Positions 1-5,967 are shown, counted from the stretch's first letter. The stretch: DNA of 6,990 nt from Propionibacteriaceae bacterium (GCA_021323255.1 JAJTCL010000225.1:1-6990); one strand, 5' to 3'. The notes: a model not told the origin generated them from the sequence alone. Made by a program: numbers and translations.

Positions 1-292
1 GCATGCGTCCCGTGCTTACCTGGAAGTCCACTGCCGCCGCACCGACACCCGCAAGCGGCGGACCCTGAATGGTGCCGCTGACCTGACCCTCGCCGTTCAA
101 CCCATGGCAGGAAGCGCAGCCAACGGCGAAGAGAGCCTTACCTTCAGCGACCTGCTGGCTGTTCCCGGTTTCAGCCGACACCTGTGCCGGCGGAGCGATC
201 ACAGTGTAGAGCGCGCCCATCATGAAGAGCCCGAACACCAGCAGCAACGCCTTGGCTGCCGGGTGTCGGCGCCGGGAAGACAGGAGTCGCAC
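1..292 (-). CDS. qcrC: QcrC, cytochrome bc1 complex diheme cytochrome c subunit (partial, C-terminus outside window)
   Basis: Membrane-anchored cytochrome c subunit of the actinobacterial bcc complex, which passes electrons from the bc core directly to the aa3 oxidase (family knowledge). The 97 codons visible begin with a basic N-terminus (MRLLSSRRRHP), then a hydrophobic segment at about residues 15-34, then an extracytoplasmic part with the first heme c motif CASCH at residues 59-63 (positions 104-118) and the family stretch GPPLAGVG...DFQVSTGRM just before the edge. A second CxxCH motif and a C-terminal anchor are expected beyond position 1. I chose the GTG at 292 because GAGAGGG lies 6 bases upstream and the RRRHP N-terminus resembles actinobacterial homologues. 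An in-frame ATG at 334 would add 14 residues (MFGPHLHQDTRGIR) and is the alternative. It lies 92 bases downstream of ctaE, the usual ctaE-qcrCAB order, so qcrA and qcrB probably follow outside the window. Confidence 0.93.
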   Translation of the reverse strand, partial: MRLLSSRRRHPAAKALLLVFGLFMMGALYTVIAPPAQVSAETGNSQQVAEGKALFAVGCASCHGLNGEGQVSGTIQGPPLAGVGAAAVDFQVSTGRM

Positions 293-298
293 GCGGAT

Positions 299-305
299 CC
301 CTCTC
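299..305 (-). promoter_or_regulatory. Ribosome binding site of qcrC
   Basis: GAGAGGG on the minus strand, 6 bases before the GTG at 292. It supports the GTG over the upstream in-frame ATG at 334, although AGGA about 9 bases before that ATG keeps the alternative open. Confidence 0.5.
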
Positions 306-384
306 GTGTCCTGATGCAGGTGTGGGCCAAACATATTCAGTTGTCCTGGGCCGGAAAAGGTCGCCGGCCTGTGATCTTCATTGC

Positions 385-1095
385 TTATCGAAGGATGTAG
401 ATAACACCGAACAGCGCAATCCACACGACGTCGACGAAGTGCCAGTAATAGGACACTACAACCGCGCTGACGGCCTGCTCGTGAGTGAAGGTCCGGGCCA
501 GGAATGTGCGGCCCATCAGCAATAGGAAGGCGATCAGTCCGCCGGTCACATGCAGCCCGTGGAATCCAGTGGCCAGGTAGAAGACAGACCCGAACGCATT
601 GGACGAGATGGTCAGGCCTTCGCTGATCAATGCCGAGTACTCATAAACCTGGCCGCCCATGAAGAACGCACCCATGAGGTAGGTGAGCGTGTACCACTCT
701 CGCAGCCCCCAGCGCCGGAGGTTGAACAGCGATCCTGTCCGGCTGACCTGGGCTCGCTCAGCTGCGAACACACCCATCTGGCAGGTAAAGGAGCTGGCGA
801 CCAGCACACTGGTGTTGATGATCGCGAAGGGGATGTTGATCAGATCGCCCTGGGACTGCCAGAGCGACTCGGTGCCGGCTGCCGCTGCCTGTGAATTCGT
901 GACGTTCCGGATGGTGAAGTAGGCCGCAAACAGGGCTGCGAAGAACATCAGCTCCGAAGCCAGCCAGATGATGGTGCCGACAGCCACCGGCTCTGGCCGA
1001 TTCTCACGACCACGCAGGCGCGATTGGGGGATCGGGTGCAGTGAGCCCTCCGGCATCGTCATCGAGCCTGAGACTGCGTGTGTGTGCATGGCCAC
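385..1095 (-). CDS. ctaE: CtaE, cytochrome c oxidase subunit III (aa3 type)
   Basis: Membrane subunit of the aa3 cytochrome c oxidase, the terminal oxidase of the bcc-aa3 supercomplex. The 236 residues contain five hydrophobic segments at about 39-62, 85-108, 134-154, 168-193 and 211-233, as in short actinobacterial subunit III. Diagnostic motifs are VGTIIWLASELMFFAALFA near the N-terminus (the conserved Glu is residue 48), ASSFTCQMGVFAAER, SVFYLATGFHGLHVTGG (His 179 and 182) and SYYWHFVDVVWIALF near the C-terminus. The frame stays open upstream to 1311, but that extension has no family resemblance and runs antisense into the ctaG start. I chose GTG at 1095 because a good -10 hexamer lies exactly 6 bases before it; ATG at 1089 and 1062 are alternatives giving 234 and 225 residues. 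No clear Shine-Dalgarno precedes any of these. Transcribed divergently from ctaG and first in the ctaE-qcrC unit. Confidence 0.95.
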   Translation of the reverse strand: MAMHTHAVSGSMTMPEGSLHPIPQSRLRGRENRPEPVAVGTIIWLASELMFFAALFAAYFTIRNVTNSQAAAAGTESLWQSQGDLINIPFAIINTSVLVASSFTCQMGVFAAERAQVSRTGSLFNLRRWGLREWYTLTYLMGAFFMGGQVYEYSALISEGLTISSNAFGSVFYLATGFHGLHVTGGLIAFLLLMGRTFLARTFTHEQAVSAVVVSYYWHFVDVVWIALFGVIYILR

Positions 1096-1101
1096 GAGGT
1101 C

Positions 1102-1130
1102 ATTATTGCCGTAACCCGTGCTGAGGTCAC
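1102..1130 (-). promoter_or_regulatory. Predicted leaderless promoter of ctaE-qcrC
   Basis: On the minus strand, GTGACC (1125-1130, four of six matches to TTGACA), a 17-base spacer, then AATAAT (1102-1107, five of six matches to TATAAT). Six bases separate the -10 box from the GTG at 1095, so transcription would start at or next to the start codon. This is the best promoter match I see in the window. It is inferred from sequence only. Confidence 0.5.
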
Positions 1131-1260
1131 CCCACGGCACAACTTTGTTATCCCGAGTCGTGTGCGGCATCTGGACCATCACCCGATGGCCAATCGACAA
1201 GCGCAGACCCAGCTGTCGCCTGCGGGGCAGCACCGGCGGGTGGCAAGTGCGAGCCGACAT

Positions 1261-1266
1261 TAGGCT
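1261..1266 (+). promoter_or_regulatory. Possible -10 element of the ctaG operon
   Basis: TAGGCT fits the actinobacterial TAnnnT -10 pattern and lies 6 bases before the GTG at 1273, which would give a leaderless transcript. No convincing -35 is visible (GTGGCA at 1240-1245 has a spacer of only 15). The AGG inside it, 8 bases from the GTG, could instead act as a weak ribosome binding site. Confidence 0.3.
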
Positions 1267-1272
1267 GGGCGT

Positions 1273-2325
1273 GTGCTCAGCAGGTTCGTGACGGTGCTGG
1301 TACCGCTGCACGCCACGCCGACCAATCAGCCGCCTCCGCTGACTCCAACTCGGCTGCTGACCGAATGGACCTGGCAGTGGTCGATGGCGCTCGGCATCGC
1401 CATTGCAGGCACCCTCTACATTGGCGGGCTGGTGGGGTTACGCCGGCGGGGCGATCGCTGGCCAGTGCAGCGCAGCTTTTCCTTCCTGCTCGGCGGTCTA
1501 GGGTCGATTGCTCTTGCCACGCTTTCAGCGCTGGGCACCTATGACACAGTGCTGTTCAGCGTCCATGTGGTGCAGCACATGATCTTGATGATGGTGGCTC
1601 CGCTGTTTCTCGCCCTCGGCGCGCCAATCACCCTCGCGTTGCGGACCCTGCCCACCCGACCGCGCAGCATGCTGCTCGCCGTGCTTCACTCGCGGTTCGC
1701 CCGGGTGCTGACGTTTGCGCCACTCACACTCGCGCTTTTCATCGCCACGCCGTTTGCGCTGTACTACTCGCAGTTTTATGAGATATCGCTGCGCTCGGAC
1801 TTTTGGCATGCGTTTCTGCATCTGCACTTCCTCATCATCGGCTGCTTGCTGACGTGGCCATTGATGGGAATCGACCCGGTTCCCGGAAGGATCAGCCATC
1901 CGCTGCGGCTACTCATGTTGTTCTTGATGCTGCCCTTCCACGCATTCCTTGGCATCTCGATCATGAGCTCGACCACGCTGATCGCGGAAAGCTGGTATCT
2001 CGCCTTCAATCGGACCTGGCCGCCCAGTCCGTTGGATGATCAGTACCTCGCTGGCGGCATCATGTGGGCCTCGGGAGATGCCCTCGCGCTGCTGATGCTG
2101 ATCGCGCTCTTTGCTCAGTGGTACGCGTCCAGTCAGCGGGAGGCTCGGCGGGAGGACCGTCGACTTGATCGACTGGAGGCACGAGCGCAGCGAGCGGCAC
2201 CGACAGCGGTCGGCTCCCGCGATGATCGAGAACAGGCACGTTACGATCAGGCCCGGGCCGGCCAGGTGGCCGAGGCTGAGATGCGGCCCGCCGGCACTGG
2301 AGGACAACCTGGAGATGATCAATGA
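1273..2325 (+). CDS. ctaG: Cytochrome c oxidase assembly protein, caa3_CtaG family
   Basis: Polytopic membrane protein of the caa3_CtaG family (as in Bacillus CtaG, distinct from the Cox11 copper chaperone also named CtaG), linked to assembly of the heme-copper oxidase and probably to its copper centres. The 350 residues have about seven hydrophobic segments at roughly 36-56, 68-88, 94-124, 146-166, 178-199, 211-232 and 262-284. Family signatures are HVVQHMILMMVAPLFLALGAP (His 98 and 102; residues 98-118), HAFLHLHF (His 179, 183, 185), LPFHAFLGI (His 223), and DDQYLAGGIMWASGDALAL leading to LFAQWYASSQREARREDRR. A hydrophilic, charge-rich tail of about 65 residues follows. GTG at 1273 is the longest start; GTG at 1288 is also possible. 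It starts a plus-strand unit divergent from ctaE and overlaps the next gene by four bases (ATGA), so translation is probably coupled. Confidence 0.92.
   Translation: MLSRFVTVLVPLHATPTNQPPPLTPTRLLTEWTWQWSMALGIAIAGTLYIGGLVGLRRRGDRWPVQRSFSFLLGGLGSIALATLSALGTYDTVLFSVHVVQHMILMMVAPLFLALGAPITLALRTLPTRPRSMLLAVLHSRFARVLTFAPLTLALFIATPFALYYSQFYEISLRSDFWHAFLHLHFLIIGCLLTWPLMGIDPVPGRISHPLRLLMLFLMLPFHAFLGISIMSSTTLIAESWYLAFNRTWPPSPLDDQYLAGGIMWASGDALALLMLIALFAQWYASSQREARREDRRLDRLEARAQRAAPTAVGSRDDREQARYDQARAGQVAEAEMRPAGTGGQPGDDQ
2311..2314 (+). promoter_or_regulatory. Ribosome binding site of the receiver-like gene
   Basis: GGAG 7 bases before the ATG at 2322, located inside the end of ctaG. It fixes the start of the downstream gene and fits translational coupling through the ATGA overlap. 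Confidence 0.55.
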
Positions 2326-2774
2326 ACGGCAATGAGGGCCCCCGAGATGGCGAGGTTCTGACGATCTTGTTGTACGCCTCGGACCGGACGACGCGTCAAA
2401 GCGTCAGGCTTGCCCTGGGGCGCAAGGTGGCATCCGACCTGCCCCCGGTACGGATACTCGAGGTGGCAACCCAGGCCGCTGTGATCACCGCCATGGACGC
2501 GGGCGGCATCGACCTGGCGATCCTGGACGGGGAGGCTGTGCCGGGTGGCATGGGACTGTGCCGCCAACTCAAGGACGAGATTCTGCGCTGTCCGCCGATC
2601 TTGGTGCTGATCGGTCGTCCGGATGACGCATGGCTGGCGACCTGGTCGCGGGCCGACGGCGCGGTATCGCATCCGGTCGATCCCCTCCGATTCCCTGCTG
2701 CGGTGGCAGCGCTGCTGCGTTCTGGGAGGCCCTCAGCACCCACGGTCGCGCGGACCACCCCCGGACCTGACTGA
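2322..2774 (+). CDS. Orphan receiver-like (CheY-fold) protein, degenerate switch residues
   Basis: A 150-residue protein that reads as a single response-regulator receiver domain with no output domain. After 12 extra N-terminal residues, LTILLYASDRTTR matches the first strand and loop but with S20-D21 in place of the usual acidic pair. GIDLAILDGEAVPGGMGL places Asp69 at the phospho-acceptor position. The fourth strand (PPILVLIGRPDD) ends in Gly98 where receivers have Thr/Ser. The fifth strand reaches AVSHPVDP, with His117 replacing the invariant Lys before Pro. The protein ends in a short Pro/Thr-rich tail. I recall similar small proteins next to ctaE/ctaG/trpD in other actinobacteria, but cannot check this here. 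It overlaps ctaG by ATGA and lies 10 bases before trpD, so all three probably share a transcript. No histidine kinase is nearby. A role in respiration or trpD control is only suggested by position. Confidence 0.82.
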   Translation: MNGNEGPRDGEVLTILLYASDRTTRQSVRLALGRKVASDLPPVRILEVATQAAVITAMDAGGIDLAILDGEAVPGGMGLCRQLKDEILRCPPILVLIGRPDDAWLATWSRADGAVSHPVDPLRFPAAVAALLRSGRPSAPTVARTTPGPD

Positions 2775-2784
2775 TGGCAGCACG

Positions 2785-3816
2785 ATGAACTGGCCGGACC
2801 TGCTGAGTGGACTGGTTCGGGGCGAGGATCAGCCAGCCGAGGCCACCGCCTGGGCCATGGGACAGATTCTGAACGGCGATGCGACGCCTGCGCAGCTGGC
2901 AGCGTTCGTCGTTGGATTGCGGAGCAAGGGCGAGACGGTGCAGGAGCTCACCGGCCTCGCCGACATGATGATCGAGTTCGCAACTCCGATCGAGATTGGC
3001 GGGCCCGCGGTTGATGTCGTCGGCAGCGGCGGCGACCGGTCGAACACCGTCAATATTTCAACCATGGCTGCGATCGTGGCAGCGGCTGCCGGGGCCAGGG
3101 TCGTCAAGCACGGTAACCGAGCGGCGTCGTCGGCGTGTGGTGCCGCCGATGTCCTGGAGGCGCTCGGTCTGGTCCTCGATCTTGCGCCCGAGGCTCAGCA
3201 GCAGGTCGTTGACCAGGTCGGCATCGGGTTTCTCTTCGCCGCGCACTACCACCCGGCGCTGCGACATGCGGCAGCTACCCGACGCGAGCTCGGCATCCCG
3301 ACCACGTTCAATTTCCTGGGCCCTTTGGCCAATCCTGCGCAGCCCATATCGCAAGCCGTCGGGGTGGCCGATCCGCGGATGGCCGAGCTGATGGCCGGCG
3401 TTTTTGCATCTCGGGGTAACTACGGACTGGTGGTGCATGGTGATGACGGACTCGACGAGCTGACCACCACGACATCGTCAACGGTATGGGTGTACGCCGA
3501 CGGACAGGTCTCGCGGATGGAGCTGGACCCACTTCAGCTGGGCGTCCCGAGGTCAGGCCTCGCGGACTTGGTCGGCGGTGACCCGGCGGCCAACGCGGCG
3601 GTAGTACGCGAACTGGTCGCAGGTCGCCCAGGTCCGATCCGGGATGTCGTCGTGCTCAACGCTGCCGCGGCGCTGGTCGCGTACGGCAAGCCCACCGCCA
3701 GCCGGCTGGCGGCAGACTTCGTCGACGAACTGGAGCGAGCCCAGCAGGCAATCGACTCAGGTGCGGCACAAACCAAGCTGCAGGAGTGGATCGAGGCCAC
3801 GCACGCCGTTCGCTAG
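2785..3816 (+). CDS. trpD: TrpD, anthranilate phosphoribosyltransferase
   Basis: Cytosolic enzyme joining anthranilate and PRPP to give phosphoribosyl-anthranilate, the second step of tryptophan synthesis from chorismate. At 343 residues it is normal length. The N-terminal helical part (1-75) includes GDATPAQLAAFVVGLRSKGE. The PRPP loop is GSGGD at 80-84, where most family members have GTGGD, followed by NTVNISTMAA (87-96). KHGNRAASSACGAAD (108-122) is the second PRPP/anthranilate motif. RRELGIPTTFNFLGPLANPA (166-185) carries the anthranilate-binding Arg167, and VHGDDGLDELTTT (217-229) carries the metal-binding Asp224-Glu225. The start is ATG at 2785: the frame is open upstream, but that part overlaps the receiver gene in another frame and is unlike TrpD. 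The Shine-Dalgarno is weak, so coupling to the gene 10 bases upstream is likely. No other trp gene is in the window. The stop shares bases with the convergent gene's stop. Confidence 0.97.
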   Translation: MNWPDLLSGLVRGEDQPAEATAWAMGQILNGDATPAQLAAFVVGLRSKGETVQELTGLADMMIEFATPIEIGGPAVDVVGSGGDRSNTVNISTMAAIVAAAAGARVVKHGNRAASSACGAADVLEALGLVLDLAPEAQQQVVDQVGIGFLFAAHYHPALRHAAATRRELGIPTTFNFLGPLANPAQPISQAVGVADPRMAELMAGVFASRGNYGLVVHGDDGLDELTTTTSSTVWVYADGQVSRMELDPLQLGVPRSGLADLVGGDPAANAAVVRELVAGRPGPIRDVVVLNAAAALVAYGKPTASRLAADFVDELERAQQAIDSGAAQTKLQEWIEATHAVR

Positions 3817-4688
3817 CGAATGGTGAGGGTCTGGAGCGTGTCGCGGGCCTGCCGGGCGATGTCGGATTCGGCGTCGTTCGGCACCGAGCTAGCTGCCATG
3901 ATCAACGATCCGTCATCAAGCCTGACCAGCAGTGCCGTGACGGTGTCGTAGCGGCTTGGCAGGCGGTGCACCGTGTAGTGCACCTGCGCAGAGAACAGCA
4001 TTCCGGGCCGCCCATTCACGGTGCGTTGCTGCCAGGTGATTTTCTTCAGCTTGGTGGGGTGCTGGTCGAAGATGGCCTGGCTCAGCCGGTGCATGGTGAG
4101 CGAGCCCTCGCTCCGCAGATCCGCAGCCTGGCTTGATTTGGCTACCCGGCCGAGCAAGACACCGGACGACCAGTCGTTTTTGCCGTCATAGCGCATGTGA
4201 ACCGGCGCGCTGGCCCAGAAAAGAAGATCGAGCACTCCGCGAATTTCCATCGGATCGGGGGAGAGCACGTAGGGATCGCCAGGCATCGTCAGCGATGCCG
4301 GTCCTATCGTTGCCGTCCGAGTGCGCTCGTCAAGGTGGCCGACGGGGGCGGTGCCGACCCCTCCGGTGCTCGGCAAGCCAGCTGGGCCGCCCACGACCCG
4401 CTGCGCGGAGGTATTCGAGGGGTCACGCCAGAGCACGAGACCGAGGCCGATCGATGCGCTGACGAACAGCGCAAACCCGAGAGAGAGCACAGCGGCGGTT
4501 CGCAATGGCGAGGTGGGGTGATGAGATGCGCCGCCTCCTATGGCCGCCTCGGCCAGCACCGGTAATGGGGGCGGCGCCTGGGCCGAGTCGCTGGTCACCT
4601 CTGCCCAGCTACTGCCGTCCCACCAGCGGTAGAGCCCAGGTGCACCTGCTGGATCCGGGTACCATCCAGGTCTCGGCGCGCCGGTCAC
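3813..4688 (-). CDS. DUF2510 domain, single-pass membrane protein of unknown function
   Basis: A 291-residue protein with three parts. Residues 6-33 form a DUF2510 domain, the short tryptophan-rich module common in actinobacterial membrane proteins: PGWYPDPAG followed by YRWWDGSSW. A Pro/Ala/Gly linker follows. Residues 64-87 are one hydrophobic membrane segment (TAAVLSLGFALFVSASIGLG), ending in WRD. The remaining roughly 200 residues are probably extracytoplasmic, alternating beta-like stretches with a Gly/Pro-rich stalk at 90-115; I recognise no domain there. No lipobox or signal cleavage site is seen. The frame is open to 4853, but the upstream residues are unlike a DUF2510 N-terminus and would run into the divergent gene, so I chose GTG at 4688; GTG at 4709 is the alternative. 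It is convergent with trpD, sharing stop-codon bases, and divergent from the 131-residue gene. The domain only suggests a membrane or envelope role. Confidence 0.85.
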   Translation of the reverse strand: MTGAPRPGWYPDPAGAPGLYRWWDGSSWAEVTSDSAQAPPPLPVLAEAAIGGGASHHPTSPLRTAAVLSLGFALFVSASIGLGLVLWRDPSNTSAQRVVGGPAGLPSTGGVGTAPVGHLDERTRTATIGPASLTMPGDPYVLSPDPMEIRGVLDLLFWASAPVHMRYDGKNDWSSGVLLGRVAKSSQAADLRSEGSLTMHRLSQAIFDQHPTKLKKITWQQRTVNGRPGMLFSAQVHYTVHRLPSRYDTVTALLVRLDDGSLIMAASSVPNDAESDIARQARDTLQTLTIR

Positions 4689-4695
4689 GCCTTCG

Positions 4696-4701
4696 AGCCT
4701 A
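4696..4701 (-). promoter_or_regulatory. Possible -10 element of the DUF2510 gene
   Basis: TAGGCT (TAnnnT pattern) on the minus strand, 7 bases before the chosen GTG at 4688. No -35 is visible at normal spacing. The AGG within it, 9 bases from the GTG, could instead be a weak ribosome binding site. Confidence 0.22.
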
Positions 4702-4789
4702 TGCGGCACTGGAAAGCCAGGCTGGAGGATCGCCTCGAGGTTTGGCCGGGTGGCGCACGGCGCATTACCGCTGCCGTTGTTCCGCGCGA

Positions 4790-4795
4790 CATACT
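4790..4795 (+). promoter_or_regulatory. Predicted -10 element, leaderless start of the 131-residue gene
   Basis: CATACT (five of six matches to TATACT-type -10 boxes) sits exactly 6 bases before the GTG at 4802, and there is no purine-rich Shine-Dalgarno between or before them. The -35 is weak (TTACCG at 4765-4770, spacer 19). Confidence 0.4.
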
Positions 4796-4801
4796 GCACC
4801 C

Positions 4802-5197
4802 GTGATCTCCCGCGAACTTGCCACGCGGCTCGCTCCGTACCTGTCCTGGACACCGGCGAACGGCGACATGTTCTTCATCCCCCGGCCGGAGATCGCTGAG
4901 TCTGTCTTCATCGTCAGCGACATGGTCGTCGAACTCGTCGTGGCGGGTGGCGAATCGCGTTTCCATTTCAATGGGACGGTGGAATGGGCGCTGGACTCGG
5001 TGGAGTCCAACGGGGTGGTCTGGCTCCCTCGGGAAGATCAACTCCGCGAGACCCTCGGCAACTACTTCTTGTCTCCCGGCAAGGCATTCCACACCGAAGC
5101 TGAGCCTGACGCCGCCGATGCGTACGCCCGCGCCGCGCTCTACGTTCTCGGGGCGAACGACTTGCCTCCGCTCCGCTCCGGTGTGGATCGCGCTTAG
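4802..5197 (+). CDS. Conserved actinobacterial protein of unknown function, 131 residues
   Basis: Soluble-looking protein with no signal peptide or membrane segment. It begins MISRELATRLAPYLSWTPANGDMF, with a beta-rich middle (IAESVFIVSDMVVELVV, then FHFNGTVEWALDSVE at 55-69) and the motif VVWLPREDQLRETLG at 72-86. A C-terminal helix (PDAADAYARAALYVLG) follows. I recall this pattern, especially FNGT-EWALD and WLPREDQLRE-LG, from a small actinobacterial family that automatic pipelines sometimes label 'pilus assembly protein CpaE'. The protein has none of the ATPase motifs of true CpaE, so I treat that name as unsupported. The frame is open upstream to 4505, but that part is antisense to the DUF2510 gene and not protein-like. 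GTG at 4802 matches the family-type N-terminus and has a -10 box 6 bases before it. It stands alone, divergent from the DUF2510 gene and convergent with the RibD_C-type gene. Confidence 0.82.
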   Translation: MISRELATRLAPYLSWTPANGDMFFIPRPEIAESVFIVSDMVVELVVAGGESRFHFNGTVEWALDSVESNGVVWLPREDQLRETLGNYFLSPGKAFHTEAEPDAADAYARAALYVLGANDLPPLRSGVDRA

Positions 5198-5236
5198 GAA
5201 GCCCCTACCCGGTCGAGCTTCACCGAAGGAGCACGT

Positions 5237-5247
5237 GACGTTACGTC
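5237..5247. other. Odd-centred 11-base palindrome in a convergent intergenic region
   Basis: GACGT-T-ACGTC is a perfect inverted repeat around one central base, extending imperfectly to GTGACGTTACGTCGC. It lies in the 89 bases between the stop of the 131-residue gene (5197) and the stop of the RibD_C-type gene (5287). It has no T-run and is too short for a terminator stem. It might be a protein-binding site, but its place between two gene ends argues against a promoter operator. I see no intrinsic terminator in 5198-5286. Confidence 0.2.
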
Positions 5248-5286
5248 GCTACCGACGGGGTGGCATCCAGGCGAGCCAGCGCCGGC

Positions 5287-5883
5287 TCAGCGGGCGGCGT
5301 AACGCAGCACGACGTTGTTCGAGCCGTGGAAGCGGCGCGCCTCGAGCAGCCTGAGGTCGACTGGCCCATCAAAGATGGAGATTCCGCTGCCGAGGGCGTT
5401 CGGGCTGACCATGAGGTGAAGCTCGTCAACCAGGCCCTGCTGAAGAAGCAGGCTGTTCCACATCGTGCGGCTGCCGAAGATGAGGATGTCGCCGCTTCCC
5501 TGCCCGCGCTCGGCGGTAAGCCAACGCGCTGCATCGGAGCGTGGTACCACGGTCGTTGTCTGGTGCCAGGCATTCTCGGTTGGCACCGAGTAGCTGTCGC
5601 TCACGACCGTTTTCGGCAGCTGGTTGTAGATCCGGCTGAGCTCGCGGTTGTCGGCGCTCAGGGCGCGATCCTCCGGATCAGCCGGCGCGTCTGCGATAAA
5701 GGGCCAGTAAGAGCTGAACCCCTCGAACGACGTACGGCCCAACAACACGATGTCGGCTGCCCTGATGCGCTCGAGGTTGTAGGCGTCGAATGCCTCGTCC
5801 ATGTTCAAGACCAACGGATTGCGATCCGGGCTTTCATAGAACCCGTCCAGGGACATGATGTTGCAAACGGTCACTGTACGCAT
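5287..5883 (-). CDS. Dihydrofolate reductase family protein (RibD C-terminal-like domain)
   Basis: A 198-residue single-domain protein of the RibD_C / dihydrofolate-reductase fold, predicted to be a cytosolic NAD(P)H-dependent reductase of unknown substrate. Motifs in order: a first strand leading to SLDGF (11-15), AADIVLLGRTSFEGFSSYWP (42-61), KTVVSDS (91-97), the nucleotide-binding GDILIFGSRTM (131-141), DELHLMVSPNALGSG (153-167), and the closing LRLLEARRFHGSNNVVLRYA. Length fits this stand-alone family, which is common in actinobacteria and is separate from the folate enzyme FolA and from bifunctional RibD, since there is no deaminase domain. ATG at 5883 is well supported: AAGGAGG ends 9 bases upstream. 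This canonical ribosome site differs from the other first genes here, so its mRNA has a leader. It lies downstream of the A24 peptidase on the same strand, but 392 bases away, so it is probably its own unit. Confidence 0.9.
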   Translation of the reverse strand: MRTVTVCNIMSLDGFYESPDRNPLVLNMDEAFDAYNLERIRAADIVLLGRTSFEGFSSYWPFIADAPADPEDRALSADNRELSRIYNQLPKTVVSDSYSVPTENAWHQTTTVVPRSDAARWLTAERGQGSGDILIFGSRTMWNSLLLQQGLVDELHLMVSPNALGSGISIFDGPVDLRLLEARRFHGSNNVVLRYAAR

Positions 5884-5892
5884 GCTGGCGCT

Positions 5893-5899
5893 CCTCCTT
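5893..5899 (-). promoter_or_regulatory. Strong ribosome binding site of the RibD_C-type gene
   Basis: AAGGAGG on the minus strand, 9 bases before the ATG at 5883. It is the only near-perfect Shine-Dalgarno in the window and decides this start. Confidence 0.75.
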
Positions 5900-5967
5900 G
5901 CTCTGTGCCGAGCGTTGGAACCGGTGGGGTCTGCAACTAGGGGCAGCCCGGAGCCTACAGAACCCGC

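Noticed and set aside
1096..1311. Upstream open extension of the ctaE frame (72 more residues)
   Set aside because: Its sequence is unlike subunit III N-termini, it runs antisense into the ctaG start, and a good promoter lies inside it.
4505..4801. Upstream open extension of the 131-residue gene's frame
   Set aside because: It is antisense to the DUF2510 coding sequence, rich in Arg/Pro/Ser/Trp as expected of a shadow frame, and the family-like N-terminus begins at GTG 4802.
4802..5197. Naming the 131-residue protein CpaE (pilus assembly ATPase-like)
   Set aside because: There is no Walker or receiver motif and it is far too short; the name appears to come from propagated annotation.
5198..5286. 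Bidirectional intrinsic terminator between the convergent genes
   Set aside because: The G+C-rich segments (near 5202-5212 and 5252-5262, and around 5277-5300) do not form a long perfect stem, and no T-run follows.
5260..5940. A 226-codon plus-strand frame
   Set aside because: It is the antisense shadow of the well-supported RibD_C-type gene, with no start signal or recognisable motif.
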